A stretch of DNA of 54,175 nucleotides from Candidatus Avirikenella pullistercoris (lineage in GTDB: Bacteria; Bacteroidota; Bacteroidia; Bacteroidales; Rikenellaceae): contig DVIX01000079.1 in NCBI GenBank assembly GCA_018710935.1, positions 1-54,175 on the forward strand, in the 5' to 3' direction. The translations under genes were made by a program, and so were the position numbers. A model generated the notes under the pieces. It made no database searches and was not told the DNA's origin. It saw only the letters and a program-made list of their open reading frames with translations. Of the stretch, positions 8,149 through 17,663 are shown in pieces. How positions within the stretch are numbered: the stretch's first letter is position 1; every line of letters begins with the position of its first letter.

Positions 8149-9639
8149 TTATTCTCCGCTGTTGTTGATGATAGAGTAGCTCACGTAACGCCCGTCCGGA
8201 TATAACCCGTCAATGGTTTGCACCGCAGATGTTATCATATTCAATGTATTCACATCCTTAATCGGTGTTCCGTTGATGTGGGTGATGATATATCCTTCAC
8301 GGATACCGCTTTTCTTCAACAAACCGTTGCCTACTTTCACAACCTGTACGCCATAGTCGATACGCAGGTTTTTCTTTAATTTGTCGCTGATATTGTTGAA
8401 TTCGCCGCCCAGGAAAGCTGCCATATCGACACTGTTTTTGTCGAGTAATTTAGCTTCCCCTGCTTTATTACGCAAAAGGACCTCAAATTGTTTCGTTTCG
8501 TTGCCTCTTTTTACGGTAATCATTACTTTTTCGTTCGGGCGGTGTTTAGCGATTTCACCTTGCAGTTGTGCGGAATTATTGGTTTTCACTCCGTCTATTT
8601 CCAGCAAAATATCTCCGACTTTTATTCCGGCAGCGCCTGCTGCACCGTTCTCATCGACCGTTGCGATATAAAGCCCGCCTTTCTCTTTGATTCCGGTTTC
8701 TTTACCCATTTGTTCGATGAATGCGTCGTTGATTTCATTGTAGCCGATACCTAACATAGCCCGTTGTACGATACCGTATTCCATTAAATCGACGATTACT
8801 TTTTTTACAATGGAGGATGGCACTGCAAAAGAGTAACCGGCATAACTTCCTGTCGGAGATTTGATAACGGTATTGATACCGACGAGTTCTCCTGCGGAAT
8901 TGACTAAGGCGCCCCCGCTGTTACCGGGATTCACTGCCGCATCGGTCTGAATAAATGATTCGAGACGGAACTGGCTGGGGATAACGTCTAAATTACGGCT
9001 TTTAGCACTGACGATACCTGCCGTAACGGTAGAGCTCAGTCCGAAAGGATTACCTACTGCGATTACCCATTCGCCGAGGCGTAATTTGTCGGAGTCGCCG
9101 AATGGAATGGTAGGAAGATCCGTTGCATCGATTTTGATTAATGCGATATCCGTAGTAGGATCCGTCCCGATGATTTTAGCTTTGAATGTTCTTTCGTCGC
9201 TGAGGGTAACGGTCAGCTCGCTGGCGTTTTCTACCACATGGTTATTGGAAATGATATAACCGTCGGGGGAGATGATGACACCGGAACCGCCGGAACGTTG
9301 TTCCTGTTGCTGAGATTGTGAATTACGCCCCCGTTGCTGCGGAATACCGAAAAATTCAAAGAATGGATCTATTCCGAAGAATTCGTTGTAAGCCGATTCA
9401 ACCAATTCGGTCTTTTCTATATTGACTACTGCCGGAACAGTGTGTTCTGCGGCATAAGTGAGGTCGGGATAGTTGGTTGTCCCGCTTTCGTTCGATGTGA
9501 AATGGTAACTGCTGCCTTCTTTGAGTTCAATCACTTTGGGAGTTGAATCCGTACGCTCAGTCGCTTTTTGTACGATAAGTGCCGAGGACGCCCCTGCAAC
9601 AACAGCGCAGGCAATGATTAAAACAAATTTTTTACTCAT
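8149..9639 (-). CDS. htrA: HtrA/DegP-family periplasmic serine protease
   Basis: A 496-residue Do-family protease and chaperone for misfolded envelope proteins. It has an N-terminal signal or anchor segment (5-23), then a trypsin-like domain with the triad H134 (SNNHVV), D164 (TTDIALI) and S241 (NPGNSGGAL), and two PDZ domains at about 275-365 and 395-490. A Gln-rich loop at 108-116 lies in the place of the regulatory LA loop. Length and order match DegP/DegQ. The gene lies directly upstream of rpoD, 93 bases apart, with a strong inverted repeat between them, so co-transcription is uncertain. No clear promoter was recognised in the 451-base gap upstream. Confidence 0.94.
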   Translation of the reverse strand: MSKKFVLIIACAVVAGASSALIVQKATERTDSTPKVIELKEGSSYHFTSNESGTTNYPDLTYAAEHTVPAVVNIEKTELVESAYNEFFGIDPFFEFFGIPQQRGRNSQSQQQEQRSGGSGVIISPDGYIISNNHVVENASELTVTLSDERTFKAKIIGTDPTTDIALIKIDATDLPTIPFGDSDKLRLGEWVIAVGNPFGLSSTVTAGIVSAKSRNLDVIPSQFRLESFIQTDAAVNPGNSGGALVNSAGELVGINTVIKSPTGSYAGYSFAVPSSIVKKVIVDLMEYGIVQRAMLGIGYNEINDAFIEQMGKETGIKEKGGLYIATVDENGAAGAAGIKVGDILLEIDGVKTNNSAQLQGEIAKHRPNEKVMITVKRGNETKQFEVLLRNKAGEAKLLDKNSVDMAAFLGGEFNNISDKLKKNLRIDYGVQVVKVGNGLLKKSGIREGYIITHINGTPIKDVNTLNMITSAVQTIDGLYPDGRYVSYSIINNSGE

Positions 9640-10042
9640 AATCTGATTCTTATATTATAATTTAAATTGTTATTCTTATTTGCCGGAATTCCGGTTTTTA
9701 TTTCCGACTTCTTATGTTATAAAACCTTGTAGTATCATTTATAACGAAAGTATAGCGGAAATTATTTTAAAATGTTTTAAATGGCATTATTATCTGTATA
9801 GCCACCGTTTCCCGGTTTTATTTTTCCTTAAATGAACGGGAAGCCCCAGATATTTATTGCAAAGTTTTGTAGGAATAAATATAAATTTTTTGTTGGAAAT
9901 ACCGACGAAAAGGAGAGAGTTATTTATCGAATTTAATGAATAGAAGTATGAATAAAACTTTTCGGTTTTGTTTTTTATGGACGGATATTCCCGGAATAAC
10001 GGAAAGTTCATTTCCGTTGTGGTCTCCGAAAGCGGATAAAAA
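9640..10042. other. AT-rich gap between htrA and the frd operon
   Basis: This stretch between the htrA start and the frd terminator carries no gene I can support. A 73-codon reverse ORF (9790-10011) has no recognisable family. htrA's promoter presumably lies in 9640-9760, but no TAnnTTTG match in the right orientation was found. Confidence 0.5.
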
Positions 10043-10071
10043 TAAAAAGCTGTCCTTTGGGACAGCTTTTT
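10043..10071 (-). terminator. Terminator of the frdCAB operon
   Basis: A perfect 13-bp stem (10043-10055 with 10059-10071) closes a TTT loop. The outer part of the stem is A-rich on one side and T-rich on the other, giving a T run on the minus strand. It begins 20 bases past the frdB stop. Confidence 0.85.
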
Positions 10072-10090
10072 ATGTATAGGATGTTTCGTA

Positions 10091-10834
10091 TTAGTCTTTC
10101 AATTTTGCACAGATGAATTCTCTGTTGAGGCGCGCAATGTGAGCGATAGAGATTCCTTTCGGGCATTCTGCTTCGCAAGCGCCGGTATTGGTACAACCGC
10201 CGAATCCCAGTTCGTCCATTTTCGCAACCATTGCTTTGGCGCGACGGGATGCTTCGATACGACCTTGCGGCAATTTTGCCAAAGCAGACACCCGCGCAGC
10301 GACGAACAACATAGCAGAACCGTTTTTACAAGTCGCTACGCAGGCTCCGCAACCGATACAAGCAGATGCGTCCATTGCTTCGTCTGCATCTTTTTTAGGG
10401 ATAGGAATTGCGTTTGCGTCGGGAACACCGCCTGTATTTACAGAGATAAAACCTCCTGCCTGTAAAATCTTGTCGAAAGCGGAACGATCGACTGCCAGGT
10501 CTTTGATAACCGGGAACGCAGCAGAACGCCACGGTTCGATAGTAATCGTATCGCCGTCTTTGAATTTACGCATGTGTAATTGGCAAGTGGTGATATCGTC
10601 GTCGGGTCCGTGCGCACGGCCGTCGATGAACAATGAACACATCCCGCAGATACCTTCCCGGCCGTCGTGATCGAAAACGACAGGATCTTTACCTTCATGT
10701 ATCAGGTTATTGTTCAGGATATCCAGCATCTCTAAAAAAGAGGTGTCGGGTGAAATGTTTTCAACATGATATTCTTCAAAGCGTCCGCTGTCTTTAGCGT
10801 TTTTCTGACGCCATATTTTTAATTTAAGATTCAT
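10091..10834 (-). CDS. frdB: Fumarate reductase / succinate dehydrogenase iron-sulfur subunit
   Basis: A 247-residue subunit that carries electrons between the flavin of FrdA and the haems of the membrane subunit. The C-terminal ferredoxin domain has intact cluster motifs: C159, C162, C165, C169 and C214, C220, C224. The N-terminal [2Fe-2S] domain has C63 and C66 (REGICGMC) and C84, but residue 58, where the usual C-x4-C-x2-C motif has its first cysteine, is Gly (codon GGC, in [10 protein letters not shown]). The neighbouring acids D55 and D57 are the only nearby alternative ligands. It is the last gene of frdCAB, 11 bases after frdA. The fold and length are otherwise typical of type-B enzymes. 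Confidence 0.95.
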   Translation of the reverse strand: MNLKLKIWRQKNAKDSGRFEEYHVENISPDTSFLEMLDILNNNLIHEGKDPVVFDHDGREGICGMCSLFIDGRAHGPDDDITTCQLHMRKFKDGDTITIEPWRSAAFPVIKDLAVDRSAFDKILQAGGFISVNTGGVPDANAIPIPKKDADEAMDASACIGCGACVATCKNGSAMLFVAARVSALAKLPQGRIEASRRAKAMVAKMDELGFGGCTNTGACEAECPKGISIAHIARLNREFICAKLKD

Positions 10835-10845
10835 AATCGTCTCCC

Positions 10846-12789
10846 TTAGTCTTTGTAGTTACGCTGTGCAACTTTAATGTTTTCAAATACAAGTTCTTCT
10901 TTGTGTAATTCAGGTGTTTCATTCTGACCTTTGTATTCCCATACGGCAACGTATTTGTAATTTTCGTCGTCGCGGAGTGCTTCGCCTTCTTCGGTCTGAT
11001 ATTCTTCACGGAAGTGGCCGCCGCAGGATTCGTTGCGGTTCAGAGCGTCGCGTGCCATTAATTCACCCATTTCAAGGAAGTCTGCAAGACGGATCGCTTT
11101 TTCAAGCTCTTGGTTGAATTCTTCGTTCTTACCCGGAACCCGGACATTTTCCCAGAATTCTTTCCGAACCTCTTGGATTAAAGTGATAGCTTCTTCAAGT
11201 CCTTTTTTGTTACGAGCCATACCTACGTGTTCCCACATGATGTGTCCCAATTTCTTGTGAAGGTCATCCACAGAAAGGTTCCCCTGCATGTGGAGCAGTT
11301 TGTCGATTTTTTCGCGTACTGCTTTTTCGGCAGCTTCGAACTCAGGAGTATTGGTATCGATTTTCGGAGTCTGAATATCTTTTGACAGATAATCCCCGAT
11401 AGTATAAGGAATGACGAAATAACCGTCGGCAAGGCCTTGCATCAATGCCGATGCACCCAAACGGTTCGCACCGTGGTCGGAGAAGTTGGCTTCGCCCAAT
11501 GCATACAAACCGGGGATGGTTGTCATCAGGTTGTAGTCAACCCATATACCGCCCATCGTATAGTGTACGGCCGGATAAATCATCATCGGTTCTTCGTACG
11601 GATTTACGTCGGTAATTTTTTCATACATCTGGAACAGGTTGCCGTAACGTTGTTCGATGATGTTTTTACCCAAACGGTTGATTGCAGTAGAGAAATCGAG
11701 GAATACTGCCAATCCGGTGTCGTTTACGCCGAAACCTGCGTCGCAGCGTTCTTTTGCTGCACGGGAAGCCACGTCACGCGGAACGAGGTTGCCGAATGCC
11801 GGATAACGGCGTTCCAAATAATAGTCGCGGTCTTCTTCCGGAATCTGGGAAGCCTTGATTTGTTTCTTACGTAATTTTTCAACGTCTTCTTTCTTTTTCG
11901 GAACCCAGATACGTCCGTCGTTACGCAATGATTCGGACATCAAAGTCAGTTTGGACTGCTGTGTTCCGTGTACCGGAATACAAGTCGGGTGAATCTGCGT
12001 AAAACACGGGTTTGCGAACATAGCGCCTTTTTTGTAGCATTGCCATGCTGCAGAACCGTTCGAGTTCATTGCATTGGTAGAAAGGAAGAATACGTTCCCG
12101 TAACCGCCGGATGCCAATACTACGGCGTGAGCACCGAAACGTTCTATTTCACCGGTAACGAGGTTACGGGTGATGATACCGCGTGCTTTACCGTCAACCA
12201 ATACGAGGTCGAGCATTTCATGGCGCGGATAGCTTTTTACGCTACCTTTGGCGATTTGGCGGTTCAACGCTGCATAAGCACCCAGCAACAACTGTTGTCC
12301 GGTTTGGCCGCGGGCATAGAAAGTACGCGATACCTGCGCGCCCCCGAATGAACGGTTATCGAGCAATCCGCCGTAATCGCGTGCGAAAGGTACGCCTTGT
12401 GCGACACATTGGTCTATAATCAGGTTGGACACTTCTGCAAGGCGGTAAACGTTCGCTTCACGCGCACGGTAGTCTCCCCCTTTGATCGTATCGTAGAACA
12501 GACGGTAAGTAGAGTCGTTGTCATTCTGATAGTTCTTGGCAGCATTGATACCTCCCTGTGCTGCGATAGAGTGCGCACGACGAGGAGAGTCGGAAATGCA
12601 GAATACTTTTACGTTATATCCTAATTCACCTAAAGAGGCAGCAGCGGATGCTCCGCCCAAACCGGTGCCGACAACGATAATATCGAGTTTGCGTTTGTTA
12701 GCCGGGCTAACGACTTTTATATCTGCTTTATGTTTGCTCCATTTATCTTTCAATGGACCAGCAGGAATCTTTGAATCTAATATACTCAT
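10846..12789 (-). CDS. frdA: Fumarate reductase / succinate dehydrogenase flavoprotein subunit
   Basis: A 647-residue catalytic subunit that interconverts fumarate and succinate on the inner face of the membrane. The FAD-binding motif [17 protein letters not shown] is at 41-57, and the covalent flavin site is H73 in [10 protein letters not shown]. The active-site region includes [14 protein letters not shown] and the [16 protein letters not shown] segment. The length is typical of type-B enzymes of Bacteroidota. It lies between frdC (35 bases upstream) and frdB (11 bases downstream). In gut Bacteroidales this complex works mainly as a menaquinol:fumarate reductase leading to succinate and propionate; direction cannot be told from sequence. 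Confidence 0.96.
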   Translation of the reverse strand: MSILDSKIPAGPLKDKWSKHKADIKVVSPANKRKLDIIVVGTGLGGASAAASLGELGYNVKVFCISDSPRRAHSIAAQGGINAAKNYQNDNDSTYRLFYDTIKGGDYRAREANVYRLAEVSNLIIDQCVAQGVPFARDYGGLLDNRSFGGAQVSRTFYARGQTGQQLLLGAYAALNRQIAKGSVKSYPRHEMLDLVLVDGKARGIITRNLVTGEIERFGAHAVVLASGGYGNVFFLSTNAMNSNGSAAWQCYKKGAMFANPCFTQIHPTCIPVHGTQQSKLTLMSESLRNDGRIWVPKKKEDVEKLRKKQIKASQIPEEDRDYYLERRYPAFGNLVPRDVASRAAKERCDAGFGVNDTGLAVFLDFSTAINRLGKNIIEQRYGNLFQMYEKITDVNPYEEPMMIYPAVHYTMGGIWVDYNLMTTIPGLYALGEANFSDHGANRLGASALMQGLADGYFVIPYTIGDYLSKDIQTPKIDTNTPEFEAAEKAVREKIDKLLHMQGNLSVDDLHKKLGHIMWEHVGMARNKKGLEEAITLIQEVRKEFWENVRVPGKNEEFNQELEKAIRLADFLEMGELMARDALNRNESCGGHFREEYQTEEGEALRDDENYKYVAVWEYKGQNETPELHKEELVFENIKVAQRNYKD

Positions 12790-12824
12790 AATTTCAATTT
12801 TTTCTTTAAGAGTTTAATAACAGA

Positions 12825-13493
12825 TTATGCCAATCCGCAAAGTGATTGGAACACAACATAAAGAGGAATGATTGTGAAACCTATTGCAACGACGAATGCA
12901 TAGATATTGGCAATACATTTCCAGCGTTTAATCCAAATCTGGTTGTCCAATCCTATCGTATGGAATGCAGACCAGAAACCATGGCGCAAATGGAACCATA
13001 AAGCCCAAATCCAGATAATGTAAATGCAAACGAAAACAACGTTGCTGAATTTATCGACCACCAGTTCATACGGGTTGCTTGTCGGAGTTCCTCCTGTAAA
13101 ATGCTGCAACTGCATTTGAGACCAGAAGTCGAACAGGTGAATGAACAGGAAACCCAAAATGATAATCCCTAAAACAAACATGTTACGGGATTCCCATTCA
13201 GAAGATTTTGATAAATTCTGTACGGAGTAACGTACCGGACGGGCAGTCCTGTTTTTCAGTGTCAAAATGAAGGCATAAAGGATGTGGATGATGAAACCTG
13301 CTGCCAGCACCGGAACCATTATTCTGATAAAAATATTGGTATCCATGAAATTACACATCGCATTGTATGCCTCTTCACCACCGAAGATGGTGAGGTTTGC
13401 ACCTAAATGCACCAACAAGAATACTATCAGGAATAAGCCTGACAGACTCATTACCAATTTCTTCCCAATGGAAGAGGTGAATAGATTGCTCAT
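12825..13493 (-). CDS. frdC: Fumarate reductase / succinate dehydrogenase cytochrome b subunit
   Basis: A 222-residue membrane protein with five predicted helices (about 15-35, 55-78, 103-125, 150-172 and 190-215), the single di-haem anchor of type-B complexes. Histidines placed in the helices and likely to include the haem ligands are H29, H70, H119 and H168, with H171 and H178 nearby. It passes electrons from menaquinol to FrdB. It is the first gene of the operon, with a good promoter about 45 bases upstream. Confidence 0.94.
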   Translation of the reverse strand: MSNLFTSSIGKKLVMSLSGLFLIVFLLVHLGANLTIFGGEEAYNAMCNFMDTNIFIRIMVPVLAAGFIIHILYAFILTLKNRTARPVRYSVQNLSKSSEWESRNMFVLGIIILGFLFIHLFDFWSQMQLQHFTGGTPTSNPYELVVDKFSNVVFVCIYIIWIWALWFHLRHGFWSAFHTIGLDNQIWIKRWKCIANIYAFVVAIGFTIIPLYVVFQSLCGLA

Positions 13494-13536
13494 AAATTTA
13501 CAAGGTTTTTTGATGATTATTTACCATACAACCATA

Positions 13537-13567
13537 CAAAGTTAGCTTCTGTTTTCCGAATAACAAT
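13537..13567 (-). promoter_or_regulatory. Promoter of frdCAB
   Basis: On the minus strand the sequence reads ATTG, 19 bases, TAACTTTG. The -7 element is a full match to TAnnTTTG and the spacing to a three-of-four -33 element is ideal. The leader before the frdC ATG would be about 37 bases. The rest of the 223-base gap is A/T-rich and holds nothing else evident. Confidence 0.6.
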
Positions 13568-13716
13568 AGAAAAAACTATTTTTTTTTGTTTTTGTGCCCG
13601 AAACTCCTTTTCAGGCACTTTCTTCTTATCGGGTTATTGGGTTTGGAATGTTGAATAACGGCTGTATCCCGATGATATTGCAAGTTGCCGTTTTCTCGCT
13701 TTTTGTATGAAAACGG

Positions 13717-14367
13717 CTATATTTCCACCAATCTGTTTTTAATGGCATAAACCACCAGGTTGGCCGTGTTTTTACAGTTTGTTTTGGAAAGGATATTGGC
13801 TCGGTGTTTATCTACGGTACGTTTGGAAATAAATAATTCGTCGGCGATTTCCTGATTGGAGAATCCTTTGCATATCAATAACAGAATCTCCAGTTCCCGT
13901 TCCGAGAGCATGGAGTTGTCTTCCGTGCCGGCCAATGAGGAAGAGCGCAAGTTGCTTACCAGATTGAAAAGCAGTTCCTGAGAGAAATAAGTCCCGCCTT
14001 CCACGACGCTTTCCAATGCACTGCATACTTCATGGATATCCGAATTTTTCAGAAGAAACCCCTTTACTCCCAAAGAGACCATTTTGAAATAGTAATCTTC
14101 TTCCCCGTACATCGATAGGGTGATGATAGGCAGGTCGGGATATTTCTCGAGGGCGATGGCTGCGGCTTCTATGCCGTCCATTTCCGGCATGGCGATATCC
14201 AGCAGTACTACATCCGGTTTTTCTTCCTTGCTTAACAGGTCGATAAACTCTTTCCCGTTGGATGCTTCTGCAATTACTCTGAAATTCGGAGTGTTGTTGA
14301 TAAGTAACTTCAATCCGTTCCGGAAAAGCGTGTGGTCATCTACCAGTATGATTTTCTTGTATTCCAC
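13717..14367 (-). CDS. NarL/FixJ-family response regulator
   Basis: A 216-residue DNA-binding response regulator. The receiver domain (1-120) has the acid pair D10-D11, the phospho-acceptor D57 (VLLDIAMPEMDG) and the switch Thr/Lys region near LLKNSD. A LuxR-type helix-turn-helix occupies about 150-212 (SERELEILLLICKGFSNQEI). It starts with GTG, preceded by AGGAAGA, 15 bases after the histidine kinase gene, so the two are surely co-expressed partners. The target genes are unknown; the pair is divergent from porX. Confidence 0.9.
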   Translation of the reverse strand: MEYKKIILVDDHTLFRNGLKLLINNTPNFRVIAEASNGKEFIDLLSKEEKPDVVLLDIAMPEMDGIEAAAIALEKYPDLPIITLSMYGEEDYYFKMVSLGVKGFLLKNSDIHEVCSALESVVEGGTYFSQELLFNLVSNLRSSSLAGTEDNSMLSERELEILLLICKGFSNQEIADELFISKRTVDKHRANILSKTNCKNTANLVVYAIKNRLVEI

Positions 14368-14382
14368 GAAAAATTCTTCCTA

Positions 14383-15324
14383 TTAATTTATGTTGATATT
14401 GATGCTTACCTTTGTTCCCTTGCCGGAAATACTTTCGATGTTCATCGTTCCTTTCAGCGAGCTGATACGGGAAGAGATGTTGGATAGTCCCATTCCTTGT
14501 TTGTTCCCCTCTTCCAGAATCGCCGTATCGAATCCTTTTCCGTTGTCCTCTACCACCAATGATATTTCGGAACCTGTTTGGTTCAGAGATATGTCGATTT
14601 GCGACGGGTCGGCATGTTTTATGGCATTGTTTACCAATTCGCAGATTACGCGGTATAAGATAGCTTCGATATTGTTGGAATAACGGGTTCCTCTTATGTT
14701 GGAGTCGAAACGGATTTTAAGATAAGGGGGAAGCGTCAATTTATTGATAAAATTATTGACTGCCCGTGCTACTCCGAAATTATTAAGGATATGAGGACTC
14801 AGATTATTGGATATCTCTTTCAGGCTTTTGATAGCCTCTTCGATAACATAGTCGGCATTTTCGATAATTTCTTTCTGCGAATTGTCGATATTCATTTTGG
14901 AAAGGGCGGAAACGGACATCTTCACAGAAGAGAGCAGCGGGCCTAATCCGTCATGCAGGTCTTTTGAAAAGCGGCGGCGTTCTTTCTCTTCCGTACTGAT
15001 AATCGTATTGAGGATGCGTTTCTCCGTCAGGATGCGTTTCTGCTCCATATGGGCGATGTAATAGATTATTTTCCGTATATAAAATACTCCGATAGCGAAA
15101 CAGAGGGAAGTGATAACTCCTACCCATACCATGAAATCTTTCGGAAGGACTTCCCCTACGTTATTGATAAATTCCGCCAGTTGTTGCACGACCATTAAAG
15201 AGAGGGCGATAGTCAGCAATATCCATGCAGAGTTGAATTTAGTTACTTTAGTCATGCGGATTGCAATGAACGCTGCAAAGATTTGCAGTATGATAGTGAT
15301 AATAAGGAGGATTTTAAGAACCAT
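14383..15324 (-). CDS. Membrane sensor histidine kinase (HisKA_3 / NarX-like)
   Basis: A 313-residue kinase counted from the ATG at 15324; an in-frame TTG nine bases upstream is less likely. Three hydrophobic helices fill the N-terminal 90 residues with hardly any periplasmic domain, so it probably senses something in the membrane or inside the cell. The phospho-acceptor is H124 in KDLHDGLGPLLS, followed by a HATPase_c domain with ELVNNAIKHAD, VEDNGKGFD and GMGLSNI. It is transcribed ahead of its partner regulator. The 223-base gap to porX presumably carries divergent promoters; a TAATTTTG -7-like sequence overlaps the start region at 15331-15338. Confidence 0.9.
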   Translation of the reverse strand: MVLKILLIITIILQIFAAFIAIRMTKVTKFNSAWILLTIALSLMVVQQLAEFINNVGEVLPKDFMVWVGVITSLCFAIGVFYIRKIIYYIAHMEQKRILTEKRILNTIISTEEKERRRFSKDLHDGLGPLLSSVKMSVSALSKMNIDNSQKEIIENADYVIEEAIKSLKEISNNLSPHILNNFGVARAVNNFINKLTLPPYLKIRFDSNIRGTRYSNNIEAILYRVICELVNNAIKHADPSQIDISLNQTGSEISLVVEDNGKGFDTAILEEGNKQGMGLSNISSRISSLKGTMNIESISGKGTKVSINININ

Positions 15325-15556
15325 ACGCAGCAAAATTAATTTATTTTGTAAATTTACATAATTTCCGTTTAAATTAAACAGGAAAATTAAGTAAATATAG
15401 CCATTATTTTATTCGGTTTCCGGGAAAAACCGGAAGAAAAGGTCTCTTGCCGGCAATGATTCGCAGAATATTGCGTTTACAAAATAAAAAAGGATACGAT
15501 TAAAATGCTCCTCGAAAGGAACGGATTAGAAAAACAATTTCAATACGGGAATATAA

Positions 15557-17113
15557 ATGGATGTAAGGATTCTTTGGGTAGATGATGAGATAGAATTGCT
15601 CAAACCCCATATTTTGTTTTTGGAGAATAAAGGGTACGCGATGGATACCGCCAATAACGGTTACGACGCTTTGGAGGCGATTGCCAATAACCCGTACGAT
15701 TTGATTATTTTGGATGAGATGATGCCGGGTATTACCGGATTGGAAACACTTTCCCGCATTAAGGAAGTTCGTCCTAATACGCCGGTCGTTATGGTGACCA
15801 AAAGCGAGGAAGAGAATATTATGAACAAGGCTATCGGATCGAAGATCGCCGATTACTTGATAAAACCGGTCAATCCGAATCAGGTGTTGCTTTCTATTAA
15901 GAAGAATGTGCATAGCCAGCAGTTGGTGACAGAGAAAAGTACGGCGGATTACCGTTCCGAATTCGCTTCTATTTCGATGTTATTGTCGGAGGCACGCAGT
16001 TTTCAGGATTGGATTAATATATACAGGAAGATAGTCGGGTGGGAAATCGAGTTGAACGATTCTGCCGATAAAAGCATCAAAGAGGTACTGATGTACCAAA
16101 AAACGGAAGCGAATAATGAATTCGCGAAATTTATCAAGAATAACTATGTGGAGTGGTTTAAGGATAAAAGCCTGAATAAACCGATTCTTTCACATACTTT
16201 GATGCGTAATAAAGTTTTTCCGGTTGCGGATAAAAACAAGAAAACGACATTTCTGTTAATCGATAATTTCCGTTATGACCAGTGGCTGACCGTTCGTCCG
16301 TTACTGCATGGTGTATTCGATGTTTTTTCCGAAGATTTTTATTGCAGTATTCTGCCAACGGCGACGCAATATGCGCGGAATGCCCTTTTTGCGGGGCTGA
16401 CTCCCCTCGCTATCGAGAAAATCATGCCCGGTTTATGGCTGAACGATAATGAAGAAGGCGGAAAAAATAAGTATGAGGAGGAGTTCCTGAAACGGCAGTT
16501 ACAGTCGTTGGGGAAAAATTATAAACTTTATTTCGAAAAGCTGGTGCGTTCGGAAGCCGGAAAAAAATTGCTGGATAATTTGGATAAAGTATATAATGCG
16601 GATTTTTCCGTGATTGTATATAATTTTTTGGATATTCTTTCGCATGCCCGGACCGATACCGAAATTATCCGGGAATTGGCTGAAGATGAATCGGCATTCC
16701 GTTCCCTTACCCGCTCGTGGTTCGAGCATTCCGATTTGTGGGAGATAATGAAGGCATTGTCTGAGAAAGGGCATACCGTTATTATCACTTCCGACCACGG
16801 AACCGTACAGGTAGATAATCCTGTAAAAATTATCGGCGACCGGGAGACGAGTACCAATCTGAGATATAAAACCGGGCGTAATCTGAATTATAATGCTAAA
16901 GAGGTGTTTGCAATAACCAATCCCGAGCAGGTAGCCCTTCCGAAATCCAATATTACGTCAAGTTATGTGTTCGCCTGCAATAATGATTTCTTAGTCTATC
17001 CGAATAATTATAACCATTATGTACGGTATTATAAAAATACATTTCAGCACGGGGGAATTTCTATGGAAGAGATGATCGTCCCCTTTATCGTGTTATCTCC
17101 GAAAGGAGTGTAG
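15557..17113 (+). CDS. porX: PorX-type response regulator with PglZ effector domain
   Basis: A 518-residue protein with an N-terminal receiver domain (1-125; D9-D10, phospho-acceptor D53 in LIILDEMMPGITG, and K at the end of PVVMVTK), a helical linker, and a C-terminal PglZ / alkaline phosphatase-superfamily domain (about 210-515) with metal-site stretches LIDNFRYDQW and ITSDHGTVQVDNP. In Porphyromonas and Flavobacterium, PorX controls the type IX secretion system and its PglZ domain is a phosphodiesterase acting on nucleotides. Homologues also occur in species without that system. No por/gld gene is in this window, so its role here is open. Its usual kinase PorY is not the NarX-like kinase next door, which has its own partner. 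Confidence 0.92.
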   Translation: MDVRILWVDDEIELLKPHILFLENKGYAMDTANNGYDALEAIANNPYDLIILDEMMPGITGLETLSRIKEVRPNTPVVMVTKSEEENIMNKAIGSKIADYLIKPVNPNQVLLSIKKNVHSQQLVTEKSTADYRSEFASISMLLSEARSFQDWINIYRKIVGWEIELNDSADKSIKEVLMYQKTEANNEFAKFIKNNYVEWFKDKSLNKPILSHTLMRNKVFPVADKNKKTTFLLIDNFRYDQWLTVRPLLHGVFDVFSEDFYCSILPTATQYARNALFAGLTPLAIEKIMPGLWLNDNEEGGKNKYEEEFLKRQLQSLGKNYKLYFEKLVRSEAGKKLLDNLDKVYNADFSVIVYNFLDILSHARTDTEIIRELAEDESAFRSLTRSWFEHSDLWEIMKALSEKGHTVIITSDHGTVQVDNPVKIIGDRETSTNLRYKTGRNLNYNAKEVFAITNPEQVALPKSNITSSYVFACNNDFLVYPNNYNHYVRYYKNTFQHGGISMEEMIVPFIVLSPKGV

Positions 17114-17164
17114 GGGTGTCCGGATAGGATTCTTGAGTGGTTTTTATTTGTTAGATGTGTCAGG

Positions 17165-17196
17165 AAAGGCGCTTTCCCGTATGGGCAAGTGCCTTT
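17165..17196. other. Stable hairpin downstream of porX
   Basis: Ten paired bases (17165-17174 with 17187-17196, one G-T wobble), one mismatch and three more C-G pairs close a GTAT loop. No T run follows on either strand. It could mark the 3' end of the porX mRNA. The rest of 17114-17444 shows no gene I can support. Confidence 0.5.
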
Positions 17197-17444
17197 GCCG
17201 TTAAAAGTACGGTGTGGGGAGATACGGATAATGAAAATCGGCGAATAGTTTATGCCTTTATTTTCTGAAAGTTATAAAATATAGGATTTCCTGTGATACG
17301 AATGAAATCTGTTTTTACGTTTCTGAATTGCAGTATGTGTTTGTTTGGGAATTGGTCTGAAAATGCGGGGTAGAGTATGAGTAATTCGGGGCAGTGGATT
17401 TTCATGCCGGTTCCTGAAAAACAGTAATTCGGGTATATTTTCCG

Positions 17445-17663
17445 ATGATTTGGTTACAAAAATGTCGTATGAGCCCTGTTATTTTTGTATCGGATAAAGA
17501 GCCGGTTCCGGTTTTATTTTCCAAAAACCTTTTAAAAAGAATCGGACGGGAAACGGGAATCCCCGAATATTCTGCCGTTTTAGGAGTTTACAATGTTTTG
17601 TCAGGAAAAAAGATTTCGTTTATGCTGGAAATAAATAATTCGATAATAAAAATACAACGATGA
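17445..17663 (+). CDS. Small ORF coupled to the DUF3737 gene, uncertain
   Basis: A 72-codon ORF with no family I recognise. It has a mixed composition with no signal peptide or membrane helix. The reason to list it is position: its stop codon overlaps the next gene's ATG in the arrangement ATGA (17660-17663), the same overlap that links the following two genes. This suggests translational coupling, but one chance overlap is not rare. There is no clear ribosome binding site before its ATG. It may be spurious. Confidence 0.3.
   Translation: MIWLQKCRMSPVIFVSDKEPVPVLFSKNLLKRIGRETGIPEYSAVLGVYNVLSGKKISFMLEINNSIIKIQR

Noticed and set aside
9790-10011. 73-codon reverse ORF before htrA
   Set aside because: It is AT-rich with Asn/Lys/Ser/Phe bias, no family match and no ribosome binding site.
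15331-15338. TAATTTTG as promoter of the histidine kinase gene
   Set aside because: It is so close to the ATG at 15324 that the transcript would be leaderless, and no -33 is at the right distance.
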